A stretch of DNA of 64,000 nucleotides, from positions 1 to 64,000 of the forward strand of contig JAQGHU010000084.1 of assembly GCA_028291515.1 (NCBI GenBank), in the 5' to 3' direction. Below the pieces are notes generated by a model. The model had not been told where the DNA came from, did not search any database, and was given only the letters and a program-made list of their open reading frames with translations. The stretch comes from Schlesneria sp. (lineage in GTDB: Bacteria; Planctomycetota; Planctomycetia; Planctomycetales; Planctomycetaceae). A program made the translations under genes and the position numbers. Positions 27,475-36,938 of the stretch are shown here, piece by piece (position 1 is the first letter of the stretch; every line of letters starts with the position of its first letter).

Positions 27475-28348
27475 TCCCTGGATCGCGACCTCGCTGTCAC
27501 TTGTCTGTACCGGCCTGGGCCAGATTTATTGCGGACAGGCGGGACGAGGGCTGATGATGTACAGCGCCTCGCTGCTGGCCGGCATGCTGATTGTCGCGAC
27601 GGCTTATTTTGCGAGCAGTACCTTCATGCTGATCGCGTTTCTGGCCAGCTTAGCTAGCATGATTGGATTACTGATCTGGTCAGCTCGTGACGCCAGGGCC
27701 ATTGCGCGCCGTCTCGCCACGACCGACTTTCGACCTCAGGAATACAATCGTCCCGCGGTGTATTTGATGATGGCGTTGACGAACTTGCCGTATGTTTTCG
27801 GCCTGGCATTTTTTCTTCGCGCGACCGCGATTGAAGCGTTCGTCATTCCTTCCGCCAGTATGGCACCAACTTTTGTCCCAGGCGATCGAATTCTGGTGAC
27901 GAAGATTGGCCTGGACGTGCAGACTCTAAAGCGAGGTACACTGGTCGTGTTTCGCAACCCGATCGATCGGCGTCAGAACTTTGTGAAACGTATCATTGGC
28001 CTGCCCGGTGAAACCGTCGAGATTAAAGAGGGCAAAGTCATCATCAACGGCCAGCCACTGGAACAGCTTCCGGCAGTGCAGGACGAACAGGGTCAGGATG
28101 GAGCAAAAACGTTTCTGGAAAGGGCCGGCGACCATCAGTATCGGATTCAAATCGATCATCCCGATCAGCCGATCGAATCACCACCGGTAACGGTTGCGCC
28201 GGATGCCTACTTCGTGCTGGGCGACCACCGTGACCTGTCACGAGACAGCCGTGAAGTCGGGAACGTCCCGCATGGGTTATTGGTTGGGGTCGTGCGATAC
28301 CTGTATTTTCCCGGCAGCAACTGGGGGCGCTTCGGCACCGTTGAATAA
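27446..28348 (+). CDS. lepB: Signal peptidase I with N-terminal membrane domain
   Basis: Signal peptidase I cleaves Sec signal peptides on the outer face of the inner membrane. The 300-residue product has two to three membrane helices with a TM2-like GLGQIYCGQAGRG motif before the S26 peptidase part. The catalytic serine is S138 (PSASMAP) and the catalytic lysine K181 (FVKRIIGLPGE); a later box GDHRDLSRDSREVG is also typical. GAGG precedes the ATG at 27446, which overlaps the previous gene, pointing to translational coupling with the sigma operon. Confidence 0.92.
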   Translation: MTTENQHVRNPWIATSLSLVCTGLGQIYCGQAGRGLMMYSASLLAGMLIVATAYFASSTFMLIAFLASLASMIGLLIWSARDARAIARRLATTDFRPQEYNRPAVYLMMALTNLPYVFGLAFFLRATAIEAFVIPSASMAPTFVPGDRILVTKIGLDVQTLKRGTLVVFRNPIDRRQNFVKRIIGLPGETVEIKEGKVIINGQPLEQLPAVQDEQGQDGAKTFLERAGDHQYRIQIDHPDQPIESPPVTVAPDAYFVLGDHRDLSRDSREVGNVPHGLLVGVVRYLYFPGSNWGRFGTVE

Positions 28349-28356
28349 CTTGGAAA

Positions 28357-28457
28357 GTAGACGGTGCACTCCGTGTGCTGAGCGCTCTTCGAAGTTCAAT
28401 TCGACTGGCATGTGCCGAGGAAGAATAAAACTTCGGCACACGGAGTGTGCCTTCTAC
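28357..28457. repeat. Imperfect inverted repeat between convergent genes
   Basis: GTAGACGGTGCACTCCGTG... (28357-28380) is an imperfect inverted copy of 28431-28457 (cttcggcacacggagtgtgccttctac). It fills the whole gap between the signal peptidase stop and the convergent PQQ-propeller stop. The core is shared with the hairpin at 1065-1081. Confidence 0.6.
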
Positions 28458-28463
28458 TTTGAA

Positions 28464-29780
28464 TCACTTTTCGAGTGACACGCACACCAGTTCTTTATCG
28501 TTGCGAGCGAAGCAGCACTTATTTGCATAGGCGGGGGCGGACCAGACGACTTCGCGGCCGAAGCATTCGCCGGTTGGTTCCAGAACGTGGAAGCGGCTGA
28601 TTTCGTCGTACTTGCTGGCACTGAGCTTGGCGAGGATCAGGTCGCCCGTTTCGCTGAACAGGAAGTACTTGTCTTCGTTGCGAACGATGAAGGCCGTGCC
28701 GTGTCCGCCGCGGCGAGTGTTCGTCGTTGGTGCGAACGTGTCCCACAGGCGATCGCCCGAATCGAGCTTCACCGCGCGAAACTGACCCGACATGCAATCG
28801 GCTCCATAGATGATCCCATCGTCATCAATCACCGGTGTCGTGTTGGCGGCGAAGACGGCGGTCTTGGGAGTGGCACGCCAAACGACTTCGGCTGCGGGTT
28901 CGCTATCTTTCAGTTTGAACACGGCGGCGACTGATCCGATCCCGCTGACAAACAGCAGGTTGCCGTGATGCTGCGGGACGGCGATCGACATGCCGTAGCT
29001 CGGCTTGATCGGTTGCGTCCAGTGGACCTTGCCTGTGTCGGGATCGAGGCCGTTCAGATCATCGGCACTCCAGATGATCAGTTGGCGTTTGCCACCCGCT
29101 TCGATGATCGAAGGAGGGCAGTACCCAGGTTCGCTGGCCGAAAGAGCTCGCCACAGTTCCTTGCCGGTATCTTTATCGAAGGCCACGGCCACGCTGCCTT
29201 CGCCCCCGGCCAGGCAGATCAGCTTCTTGCCGTCGACCATCGGTGCGGCGCAGAAACCCCAGATCGGGGCGTCGATTTTGTATTCCTTCTTGAAGTCTTT
29301 CGACCAGACTGGCTTGCCATCTTTTTCATTCAGGCACAGCAACAGGCCTTCCGCACCCAGCGTGTAGACCTTGCCATCGGCCACAGTCGGGGTGGCTCGT
29401 GGTCCTGAGGGATACGAAATCTTGTAGGTGACTTTGTCGCTGTGTTCCCAAATCGGCTTGCCATCGTTGGCGTTCAAGCAGAGGACTCGTTCGATACCCT
29501 TCAGCTCTCTGCGTTCGTTGGGGCTGTTGGAAACATCGCCTGATTCGCGGACATAGTCGGTGATGTAAACACGATCGCCCACGACCGCTGGTCCTGCATA
29601 GCCCAGGCTGACGGGGACTCGCCATTTCACTTTCAGGCCCGATTCGGGGAACTTGTCGACGATTCCCTTTTCGTGCCAGACGCTGTCGCGTGTGGGGCCC
29701 AGCCATTGCGGCCAATCGTCGGCTCGGACGACTCCAGTGATCGCAACGATAACCAGACAGCATGACAACAGACGATACAT
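28464..29780 (-). CDS. Exported PQQ-like beta-propeller protein
   Basis: The 438-residue product has a signal peptide (LLSCCLVIVAITGVVRA), then DDWPQWLGPTRDSVW, the usual start of planctomycete PQQ-like propellers. Repeated blade motifs follow, such as VLCLNANDGKPIWEH, LLCLNEKDGKPVWSK and VAFDKDTGKELWR. Such proteins are periplasmic; those lacking catalytic residues are taken as scaffolds or sugar-binding propellers. GGAG lies about 10 bases before ATG 29780. A second member is cut by the right end of the window. Confidence 0.88.
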   Translation of the reverse strand: MYRLLSCCLVIVAITGVVRADDWPQWLGPTRDSVWHEKGIVDKFPESGLKVKWRVPVSLGYAGPAVVGDRVYITDYVRESGDVSNSPNERRELKGIERVLCLNANDGKPIWEHSDKVTYKISYPSGPRATPTVADGKVYTLGAEGLLLCLNEKDGKPVWSKDFKKEYKIDAPIWGFCAAPMVDGKKLICLAGGEGSVAVAFDKDTGKELWRALSASEPGYCPPSIIEAGGKRQLIIWSADDLNGLDPDTGKVHWTQPIKPSYGMSIAVPQHHGNLLFVSGIGSVAAVFKLKDSEPAAEVVWRATPKTAVFAANTTPVIDDDGIIYGADCMSGQFRAVKLDSGDRLWDTFAPTTNTRRGGHGTAFIVRNEDKYFLFSETGDLILAKLSASKYDEISRFHVLEPTGECFGREVVWSAPAYANKCCFARNDKELVCVSLEK

Positions 29781-29984
29781 GGCAACCAACTCCATCCAGG
29801 CGGGGCTCAGGCAATAGCGAGGTGATTCATCGTAGCGACTTGGGTTTGGATTGTGCGAGCGTTCACGCAGTGAGCATCAACGATCAAAAATGTGAGAGAA
29901 CAAGAAAGAGGTCTCACGCGAAGCCGCGGAGGCGCGAAGAGAGGCATAGAAGAAATGGAGAAGGTGAGCGGCATTGCGATGGTC

Positions 29985-30728
29985 TCATTCGATTCGTGTG
30001 GGTAGGCCGTGTCGGACCATGATCTCGGAGCCCTCGGCGACGAAAGCGGAGATGGCGGGACGACTAAGGAGTTCGACGAAGTCGGTCCCGTAAAGCGTCG
30101 CGATGTCGCTCGAGAACCGGCTTTGATCGGCGGGCCAGAATCGCCAGGCGGGGTGTTCCACTTGATACTCTAATGTTGAACCATCGCGTTGAGCGGCATA
30201 GCCCCAATAGTGTTCGGTGATGAATTCGGCTTCGGAGTCGTTCGCCAGCGGAATCGGTTCGCCGCTAATCTGGGCGGAGAGTTCATGCCAGCGATTGGCC
30301 CATTTCCAGGAATAACTGACGGACCCCTGTTGCCCATTCGTGGCGGTGGGCAGTTCGATCACGCTCTTCATTGGCAGCGCGACATACTGCTCGTTGTAGG
30401 CCCAACGAGCCACCAACGCGATCGCCAGCCGGGGGACGATCTCTTTCACGAAGACGACTCCGCGTCGCCATTCGCTACCTGATTTATGTCGCACGTAAAA
30501 CCGCAGATTGACTTCATCGAAGTTGATATGAAACGGGACCCGGCGGCCCAGGACTCGGGTTTCGAGAAAGCGAAATCCGACCAGGCTGACGTAGGTCTTG
30601 TCGTTCCAGAAATCGAGTTCTGTTCCCTTGGGGAGACGCTTCTGCAAGATTGCGTGATCGACCTCGTAGTTCAGCATCACCAGGTTTCGCCACTGGGCTG
30701 TCAGGAAGGCGGCGGGGATCAATGTCAT
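29985..30728 (-). CDS. DUF2071 family protein
   Basis: The 247-residue cytoplasmic protein matches the DUF2071 (YqjF-like) pattern: FLTAQWRNLVMLNYEVD, LPKGTELDFWNDKTYVSLVGF, VNLRFYVRH and a C-terminal segment with EYQVEHPAW. The family is distantly related to acetoacetate decarboxylase-like folds and has no assigned reaction. The gene follows the glycosyltransferase-like gene by 43 bases on the same strand and is probably the last gene of that operon. Confidence 0.85.
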   Translation of the reverse strand: MTLIPAAFLTAQWRNLVMLNYEVDHAILQKRLPKGTELDFWNDKTYVSLVGFRFLETRVLGRRVPFHINFDEVNLRFYVRHKSGSEWRRGVVFVKEIVPRLAIALVARWAYNEQYVALPMKSVIELPTATNGQQGSVSYSWKWANRWHELSAQISGEPIPLANDSEAEFITEHYWGYAAQRDGSTLEYQVEHPAWRFWPADQSRFSSDIATLYGTDFVELLSRPAISAFVAEGSEIMVRHGLPTRIE

Positions 30729-30771
30729 GAATCAGGCCCGAATCACAAGTCAAATCAACGCTGTTGCAGGA

Positions 30772-33066
30772 TCATAGTTGCACCGGAAAGACTTGGACGG
30801 CTTTGATCCCAGGACGATCACCCAGCATCACGCATAAGCTTGGCGACCAGTCAGTGACCTGTTGTCGTTTGGCATCGTTTACCGGGACGAATGATGCGGC
30901 ATCGGGCAGCTGCAGTGCCGGGCCGAGCAAGCCGGCGGCTTGGAGTTTAGCGAAGGTATCGGGGTGAGCGAAGTCCGTATATCCGTAGCTGCCTGGTTCG
31001 CGATAGCGCAGGATTTCGGACCAGTTTACGAGGATGTGCGTGATCCCGCGCTGACGCAGCCACTCGCGAGATTCTGCCGGTGATTTGTCGGCAAAGCACT
31101 GTTCGAACAGCGATCGATCAAACACGGTGTTGTAGAGGTAGGGGAACTTCGCGTGAAACAAAGCGGCTTCGCCGACGCACAGCACCTTGAAGTCTGCTGG
31201 CAAACCGCCTGCCGCGACTTCGTCGTTCAGCCAACGTTGCGATGGGGAGACGACGAGGTTCTCTGCAGCTCGCAGGTCGGTTCGTCCGGCATTGAAGCCG
31301 CCGATGTTCTGCATGATCCAGATGTTGAACGCCAGGCTGGCTGCGATCAAAACTCCGCCGCACCAGCGGCCGGGTGTCCGCGTCCAGAGCCAGCTGGCTC
31401 CACAGCCCGCTAGCAGCGCGACGACCGGGAACATCGGGACGTAGAAGCGATCGATGTGATGCGTGAATAAGAACCAGGTCAGGAACTGCCAGCCGACACA
31501 TGCCCAGATCAGCCAGACTTTTCGTCGCCAGACCGCGAGCAACGCGATTGGTGCGAAAGCGAACATCAGCACGCTGTGCCAATCGTTATTGGCGACGACA
31601 TCGGTCAGCTTCACGGGCCAGTCCCAGATCCAATCGGACAGGCTGGCATAATGACTGGAATGCCCACGCTTCCATTGTTCGTTCATGGCGGCATCACGAC
31701 CATTGCCACCGAAGATCGAGTAGGCGAGCGGAAAGACCGGGTTGCCGGTTTCGAGCATGTTCTTCAGCAACCACGGACCGATCGCGACCAGAACTCCCAT
31801 GGCGAACGCGGCCCCGGTGAGAACCAGTCTTCGTGGATCAACGGCCCGGAGCGAACGAGGTACGCTCATACCGATGATCACCAGGCCGACTGGAATGATC
31901 ACCGAGATCAGCCCTGTGTACTTGCAGGCCATGGCACTGCCCGCGAGGAACCCGCAAAGGCCGTACAGTGCCGCTGGTTGATTTGCTGGGCGTGGTTGAT
32001 CGTCTGCTGTTATCTGTGACGCCTGTTCGTCAGGCCAGACAATCCGCAGGGCGATCGCGAAGGCTGCGAACAGGTAGCAGGCCAACCCTCCTTCCGCATA
32101 GGCGATGATGGAGATTCGATAGACCCACGGCGTTGTCAGCCAGATTAAGGCCGCGAACCAACCGGCTCTGTCGGAAAACCAACGTCGAGCCGTGGCGTAC
32201 AGGCCGATCGCGACGAGCGGCGCGAAGCCTGCAATCGTGGCTTGTCCGGCGAGTGCTCCCCAGTTCCAGTCACCAAACAGAACCATGCCGCTGAGGACCA
32301 GCATCTCTGTCAGGAACGGAAAGCTGGTGTAAACGTTGTGCGGCAAGCGAGTGATCTGCCCCTGCTGGAACCATTCCTTCGGGCCACCGAGGTGGTATTC
32401 GATCACATCGAAATCAGTCTGCGGCGACATCGCTCCGAGCAGCATGCAGAATACGAAGGGAGTGGCGATGCCGATCACGATCCAGCCGAAACGTGATGAT
32501 CGGTCTGTATCGTTGCTAGATCCAATGACTGCGGCTGGTCGATGATCACGCCAAGAGAGCCCCAGTTCCATCAGCGTTGTCGTCAGCAGCGCGATCAGGA
32601 GTGGCGAGCGGCTCATCCAGCCGACGAGCCCGAAGCCAAGCATCAATAGCGATAGTGTCGACAGTCCCAGGCAAGCTGCAAAGAACAGTCGTTCTGCTCG
32701 ATCGAAGATTGAATAAAGTCGTAACGCTCGCAATTCGAGCCGACCAATGCCGACTGCGGCAGTCCAGATGAAACAGGCAACGGCCAGAAATGGCAGTCGT
32801 TGCGCGAGGTTCAGCCAGCGCCACGCGAGTGCTGGCGGTTCGGCGGCGGGTGGGTCGAGCAGATCGAGGAGATCGAATGGCAGGGCTGACCAGACCATCC
32901 AGCGTTCGGCAGGTCGGTTGTTCGGCAATCCAAAACTGTAGAACCAGGCGCTGAATAGTCCCAGCCAGACGAGCGCCAGCGCCAGACGGATCGACCCCTG
33001 GCCCACAGTCGCATTGTCAGGCGATTGGGTTCGCGCGTTGGTCTCAACAGGAATTCGGCGGCTCAC
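30772..33066 (-). CDS. Multi-pass membrane glycosyltransferase-like protein (GT39/ArnT-like)
   Basis: The 764-residue product has about a dozen membrane helices. After the first helices comes the loop TDFDVIEYHLGGPKEWFQQG, with the acidic residues expected of GT-C enzymes, followed by LPHNVYTSFPF. A soluble C-terminal part (about 590-764) includes the ITHILVNWSEILRY segment typical of this group. These enzymes move sugars from polyprenyl-phosphate carriers across or at the membrane; the substrate cannot be predicted. GTG start with a weak ribosome-binding site. It follows the LOG gene by 36 bases. A shorter relative, also GT-C-like, lies at 34875 on the other strand. Confidence 0.8.
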   Translation of the reverse strand: MSRRIPVETNARTQSPDNATVGQGSIRLALALVWLGLFSAWFYSFGLPNNRPAERWMVWSALPFDLLDLLDPPAAEPPALAWRWLNLAQRLPFLAVACFIWTAAVGIGRLELRALRLYSIFDRAERLFFAACLGLSTLSLLMLGFGLVGWMSRSPLLIALLTTTLMELGLSWRDHRPAAVIGSSNDTDRSSRFGWIVIGIATPFVFCMLLGAMSPQTDFDVIEYHLGGPKEWFQQGQITRLPHNVYTSFPFLTEMLVLSGMVLFGDWNWGALAGQATIAGFAPLVAIGLYATARRWFSDRAGWFAALIWLTTPWVYRISIIAYAEGGLACYLFAAFAIALRIVWPDEQASQITADDQPRPANQPAALYGLCGFLAGSAMACKYTGLISVIIPVGLVIIGMSVPRSLRAVDPRRLVLTGAAFAMGVLVAIGPWLLKNMLETGNPVFPLAYSIFGGNGRDAAMNEQWKRGHSSHYASLSDWIWDWPVKLTDVVANNDWHSVLMFAFAPIALLAVWRRKVWLIWACVGWQFLTWFLFTHHIDRFYVPMFPVVALLAGCGASWLWTRTPGRWCGGVLIAASLAFNIWIMQNIGGFNAGRTDLRAAENLVVSPSQRWLNDEVAAGGLPADFKVLCVGEAALFHAKFPYLYNTVFDRSLFEQCFADKSPAESREWLRQRGITHILVNWSEILRYREPGSYGYTDFAHPDTFAKLQAAGLLGPALQLPDAASFVPVNDAKRQQVTDWSPSLCVMLGDRPGIKAVQVFPVQL

Positions 33067-33102
33067 GAGTTGGATCCGATAGAAGTCGTTCGGGAGACGA
33101 TT

Positions 33103-33696
33103 TCACGTCTGTTCCGGGGAAGGGATCCATTTCTTGACCGTCGGCAGTTCGTGTTCACGCAGCTTCTGCAGCAGGCTTTCGGGCTGATCATCGACGACAA
33201 ACAATTGACGATATTCATGGCGACAAAAGCCGTCCGTGATCGCTCGGTCGATCAGTGCGATCAGCGGATCGAAAAAGCCGGCGATGTTCAGCAGTCCGGT
33301 TGGTTTGCGATGTAAGCCCAACTGCGCCCAGGTCAGCACCTCGAACAGTTCCTCGTACGTTCCCAAGCCGCCGGGGAGGGCGACGAAGGCGTCGGACAGT
33401 TCCGACATCAGCGACTTGCGTTCGTGCATGGTCTCGGTGATTCGCATGTCCGATACACCCTGATGCAACAATTCACGAGTGGCCAGGAAGCGCGGAATGA
33501 CTCCGATCACGTGCCCGCCCGACTGCAGGAGCGCATCAGCCACCGCCCCCATCAGCCCGATGCTGCCGCCGCCGTAGACGAGTTCGATCCCTTCACGAGC
33601 CAGCGAGGCTCCCATGTTGCCAGCCATCTGGGCGTGGATCGGATCGAACCCGGCACTGGAACCGCAGAATACACATAGCCGTTGCAGGTTCAACAT
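33103..33696 (-). CDS. LOG family cytokinin-riboside-monophosphate phosphoribohydrolase
   Basis: The 197-residue product shows the LOG/TIGR00730 fold: CVFCGSSAG at the start, GGGSIGLMGAVADA, and the nucleotide-binding PGGLGTYEE with the catalytic Glu. It would hydrolyse AMP-type nucleotides to base and ribose 5-phosphate. ATG 33696 is preceded by AAGGAG at only 3 bases; GTG 33708 four codons upstream is the alternative. It is the first gene of the LOG / glycosyltransferase-like / DUF2071 operon. Confidence 0.88.
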   Translation of the reverse strand: MLNLQRLCVFCGSSAGFDPIHAQMAGNMGASLAREGIELVYGGGSIGLMGAVADALLQSGGHVIGVIPRFLATRELLHQGVSDMRITETMHERKSLMSELSDAFVALPGGLGTYEELFEVLTWAQLGLHRKPTGLLNIAGFFDPLIALIDRAITDGFCRHEYRQLFVVDDQPESLLQKLREHELPTVKKWIPSPEQT

Positions 33697-33708
33697 CAAC
33701 TCCTTCAC

Positions 33709-34005
33709 AGATGCGGTCGTACCCAGTGATTTATTTTCGCCTGATTCGGTATCCGCTTTTAATGTAGCCGAATTTGTCCAAGATTACCTTGTGTGCATCG
33801 GGTCCGGTGCTGACGCAGCGTGGCTCACATGCGCATTGGGGGTCGGGCTTTAGGTGTCGACTGGCGATGAAATACTTGCTTGGCGCGTCATTTGCCAATT
33901 GAGGTGGGACGTTCGGGCGTTCCAAGGGAATGCGGTGACCTGTTTGTCACCATCGCCCGTAAACGTGTCCTACGAATTTTCAGGAGAGCATGATGACTGC
34001 GAAAC
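33709..34005. other. Gene-poor stretch with a 'GTGCTGACGCAGCG' repeat fragment
   Basis: No convincing gene. Near 33808-33830 lies ggtgctgacgcagcgtggct, a single arm of the 33-bp inverted repeat found complete at 49262-49374. A frame across 33854-34177 has no recognisable features and is not called. Confidence 0.45.
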
Positions 34006-34200
34006 GTGGCAGCTGGAAGATGGAACGGGCCAGCGGGTGCAAAGCGAGCCAAATCGAATAAGTACACTAAGAATGACGCGGATGAGCGACCTGCTCCGCA
34101 CACTCGGAAACGAGTTTGGATCGGAGCGTACACCCAAGCTGATGGGCATCGGGTGGAAGGGCATTATCGAAAAGTGAACAATAATAGTTCGGTTAGTTGA
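34006..34200 (+). CDS. Small basic protein, possibly truncated
   Basis: A GTG-started frame of 64 residues, rich in K/R. The part HTRKRVWIGAYTQADGHRV followed by EGHYRKV resembles short conserved 'GYTRxDGTxVxxHYR' proteins seen in several phyla (from memory). A good AGGAGAG site and ATG ATG pair lie just upstream at 33983-33995, but in another frame that stops after 23 codons, so a frameshift may separate the original start from this conserved part. Confidence 0.4.
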   Translation: MAAGRWNGPAGAKRAKSNKYTKNDADERPAPHTRKRVWIGAYTQADGHRVEGHYRKVNNNSSVS

Positions 34201-34484
34201 CGGCCTGGCCGTATTGCAAAAGACCGAGTTGGTCGGCGGAGAATCAACGTTCTTATCAGCGGGGATCGTGAGCGTGGATTGCAGTCTGCGAGATGGTCAT
34301 GGTGTTGATCGAAGACACGGCCACCCCGAAGACGGTGAGACCGTGGCACCCAACGCTCGCAAGAATTCTATAGATGCGAATATGGCGCGAGGATCTCGCA
34401 GGTAGCGGCATCCCAAGAGTGATCGACCCTGAAAGTTCCATCTTTCATCGTGCCCGAAAAAGGTTGAAACAGGCCTCGTCACAA
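34201..34484. repeat. Repeat-bearing stretch without gene
   Basis: Around 34300-34360 lies a copy of the family gacacggcca...gaccgtggcaccc, also seen near 885-925, 36860-36913 and 52490-52530. No coding sequence is supported. Confidence 0.45.
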
Positions 34485-34724
34485 TCATTGAGCAATCGTC
34501 GGCAGTGAGAGGCAGAGCACGACAAGCAGAGTTGCCAATGCGATCGTGTAGACAGCGCAGAGCATCGCGCCGATGACGGCGAGCTTCCGAGGCCAGCCTG
34601 TCGATGTTCTGGTTTTATAGACCGCTGCCATTGAGATGAATGGCGAGAACGGCAACATCCAGAAGGTGGCGATGCTTGCGATCGGCAAGATCAATCGGCT
34701 GCGGTTGGTCGTGCTGGCGTCCAT
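34485..34724 (-). CDS. Small two-helix membrane protein
   Basis: A 79-residue frame with two hydrophobic segments (LILPIASIATFWMLPFSPFISMAAVY and LAVIGAMLCAVYTIALATLLVVLCLSL) joined by the basic loop KTRTSTGWPRK. This is the layout of small DUF4190-like membrane proteins. Only a weak GGAA ribosome-binding sequence precedes the chosen ATG. It is divergent from the glycosyltransferase-like gene at 34875. No function is proposed. Confidence 0.5.
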   Translation of the reverse strand: MDASTTNRSRLILPIASIATFWMLPFSPFISMAAVYKTRTSTGWPRKLAVIGAMLCAVYTIALATLLVVLCLSLPTIAQ

Positions 34725-34874
34725 GGTCGGAAGTTCCGATTGCAGAGAGGATGTATTGCAAGATGACCGGTGAAGTGATTCTGACCAAATGACCATGCGC
34801 GGTGAAGTCCGATTCGGAGATTGGCTTGCCTGCCATGGCTACCGTGTGGGCGGGCGCATGATAACATCGTGGCG

Positions 34875-36533
34875 ATGTGGCAGTCCGTTCGATCATTTGG
34901 TAAGTCGGTTCTGAGTACCTGGCCTTCGGCTGCGGTGGCGCTGGTGGCTTGGATCAGCATTGTCGCGTGCCTCGATCCGGCGGGAAGTTATCCGTCGATG
35001 CCGCAGGGGCCGGGGCTGACGATTGACGAGATCTTTAATGTCGAACAGGGGGTCTACCTGGTCGAGAGTGCGCGGGGACTTGGTTGGTACAACCTGATTC
35101 CGGGGACATCGGTCGAGGCGTTTCGTCCTGAAAACGGCTGCAATCCCGATCATCCACCGCTGGGCCGGTACTGGTTGGGCGTTCATCATCAGTTGGCGTG
35201 GTGGATCGCTCCTCCCGATCAGCCGGACGGGCCGTTTGTCACGGCATGTGCTCGAACCGGTTCGGCGACGGCGTTTGCGCTGACGGTCTGGTTGATCGGG
35301 GCTTACGTCGGATTTGCTGCGAAGGCTGCTGGTTCCGGTGGCGAAAAGCGGTCGTTTCAAGGGTGGCAGGGGCCGCTGGCCGGTGTGGCGCTCGTGCTAA
35401 TGCCACGAGTCTACGGGCATGCGCATCTAGCGGCGCTGGAGACGATGACGAACCTGACCTGCACGGCAGCGGTGCTGGTCGTGGCGGCGTGGTGGTCGGG
35501 TCCAGCGGTTCCAACCGGTCGGGCCGCATTCTTCGCGGGGATCGTGATGGGGTTGGCGCTGCTGACAAAGGTTCAGGCGGTGTTGATTCCATTGCCGGTG
35601 ATCGCGTGGGCACTGATCCGCTGGCGACAAAAGGGGATTGTGCCGCTGCTGATCTGGGGGATCACGGCGAACGTCATCTTCCTGATGTGGCCCTATCTGT
35701 GGTTGGACCCAGTGGGCCATCTGATGGAGTACCTAGGTCGCACGACGAATCGAGTCACTCTGTACTGCTATTACTTCGGGACTCGTTACGCCGACAAGGA
35801 AGTGCCATGGCACTATCCGTTCGTGATCTTCGCAATCACGGTACCGATCGGATTGCACTTGCTCGGTTTATGGGGCGCGAAGTCAGACTTAGTCGTTTCC
35901 AAAACCGCGCCGCAACCGAGACGAGACAATGCTTGGCGAACGGGGCTGCTTTTGGCGTGTTGGTTGTTCCCTTTGCTTGTCTTCGCTGCTCCAGGAGTGG
36001 CTGTCTATGACGGCGAGCGATTGTTTTTGACGGTCTTTCCGTTATGGACACCATTAATCGCCAGCGGGGCTGTCTGCGTGATGCGTTTGACGAGTTCTCG
36101 AATCGGTGTCGGGTTGACGAAGGTCGCGGTCTGTCTGTTGATTGCGGCGCAGGTTGGTTCTAACTGGCAGAGCCATCCGAGCTACTTGAATTACTACAAC
36201 GTGGCCGTCGGCGGACTGGCTGGTGCCGAGAAGTTGGGGCTGGAGATGAACTACTGGAGCGATGGGATCACTCGCGAGTTGCTCGAAGAGGCCGTGGCGG
36301 ATGCGAATGCCTATGGCGCGATCGAAGTTCGGCCGTCGCTGCATCAGTTTCAACGCGACGATTTGATGCTGCAGTCGCCGATCCTGAGGAAGCATCGGGT
36401 TCCGGCTGGTCCTGAGGCGAAGCGAACGCTGCACTTCGCCTTCCGTCGGCGAGCGGATTTGAGCGACGAAGAGTTTTTCAAATACGATCATGTCACGAAG
36501 AACAGGCTGGCTGGGTTTCGGAGCAAGCAATGA
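34875..36533 (+). CDS. Multi-pass membrane glycosyltransferase-like protein
   Basis: The 552-residue product starts with a membrane helix and then PGLTIDEIFNVEQGVYLVES, where the Asp-Glu pair after the first helix fits the GT-C/ArnT-type catalytic loop. NPDHPPLGRYWLG follows and resembles the second conserved loop of dolichyl-phosphate-mannose-like transferases. About ten membrane helices follow. The soluble C-terminus has SYLNYYNVAVGGLAGAEKLG, frequent in planctomycete GT39-like proteins. ATG 34875 is preferred because the longer frame adds residues without family character. Confidence 0.78.
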   Translation: MWQSVRSFGKSVLSTWPSAAVALVAWISIVACLDPAGSYPSMPQGPGLTIDEIFNVEQGVYLVESARGLGWYNLIPGTSVEAFRPENGCNPDHPPLGRYWLGVHHQLAWWIAPPDQPDGPFVTACARTGSATAFALTVWLIGAYVGFAAKAAGSGGEKRSFQGWQGPLAGVALVLMPRVYGHAHLAALETMTNLTCTAAVLVVAAWWSGPAVPTGRAAFFAGIVMGLALLTKVQAVLIPLPVIAWALIRWRQKGIVPLLIWGITANVIFLMWPYLWLDPVGHLMEYLGRTTNRVTLYCYYFGTRYADKEVPWHYPFVIFAITVPIGLHLLGLWGAKSDLVVSKTAPQPRRDNAWRTGLLLACWLFPLLVFAAPGVAVYDGERLFLTVFPLWTPLIASGAVCVMRLTSSRIGVGLTKVAVCLLIAAQVGSNWQSHPSYLNYYNVAVGGLAGAEKLGLEMNYWSDGITRELLEEAVADANAYGAIEVRPSLHQFQRDDLMLQSPILRKHRVPAGPEAKRTLHFAFRRRADLSDEEFFKYDHVTKNRLAGFRSKQ

Positions 36534-36938
36534 GTCAGCGAAGAGAAGAACACTAGCCACGGATTGAACAGGGATAAAGAAGAAGCAACTTAAGATGTGG
36601 TTACCGTAGTCTCGCTGCTACTCGACGGTGGCATGCTTGGTACCCCGTAGAGAGAGGCTCCGACGAGCGTCGTAATGAGTGGCACTGGCGATGGCCTGGC
36701 GTTGCCAGTGTCTTACCGAAGTGGCGAAGAGCCGACAACGCGTGGCTTCTGACGCGATTAGAGTGTCATCAGCGACGCCAAGACACTGGCTGCCTTGAGC
36801 GGCGGCCAGTGACACCCGCCGCGAAAGCCTAAATGACGTGGGCACCGTGTTTGGAGTGCCCGTGTCTTCGGTTGAAGACACGGCCTTGTCGAAGACTCCA
36901 AAACCGTGGCACCCCGCGCGAGCGAACAAAGAGCCAGG
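36534..36938. repeat. 400-base intergenic stretch full of dispersed repeats
   Basis: Copies of the CACTGG family lie at about 36680-36715 and 36780-36815. A gtgtcttcggttgaagacacgg hairpin is at about 36863-36885, followed by the 'aagactccaaaaccgtggcacc' element. No gene is seen. Confidence 0.5.

Noticed and set aside
33854-34177. 107-codon frame on the plus strand
   Set aside because: No recognisable feature, no ribosome-binding site, and it overlaps the more convincing small frame at 34006.
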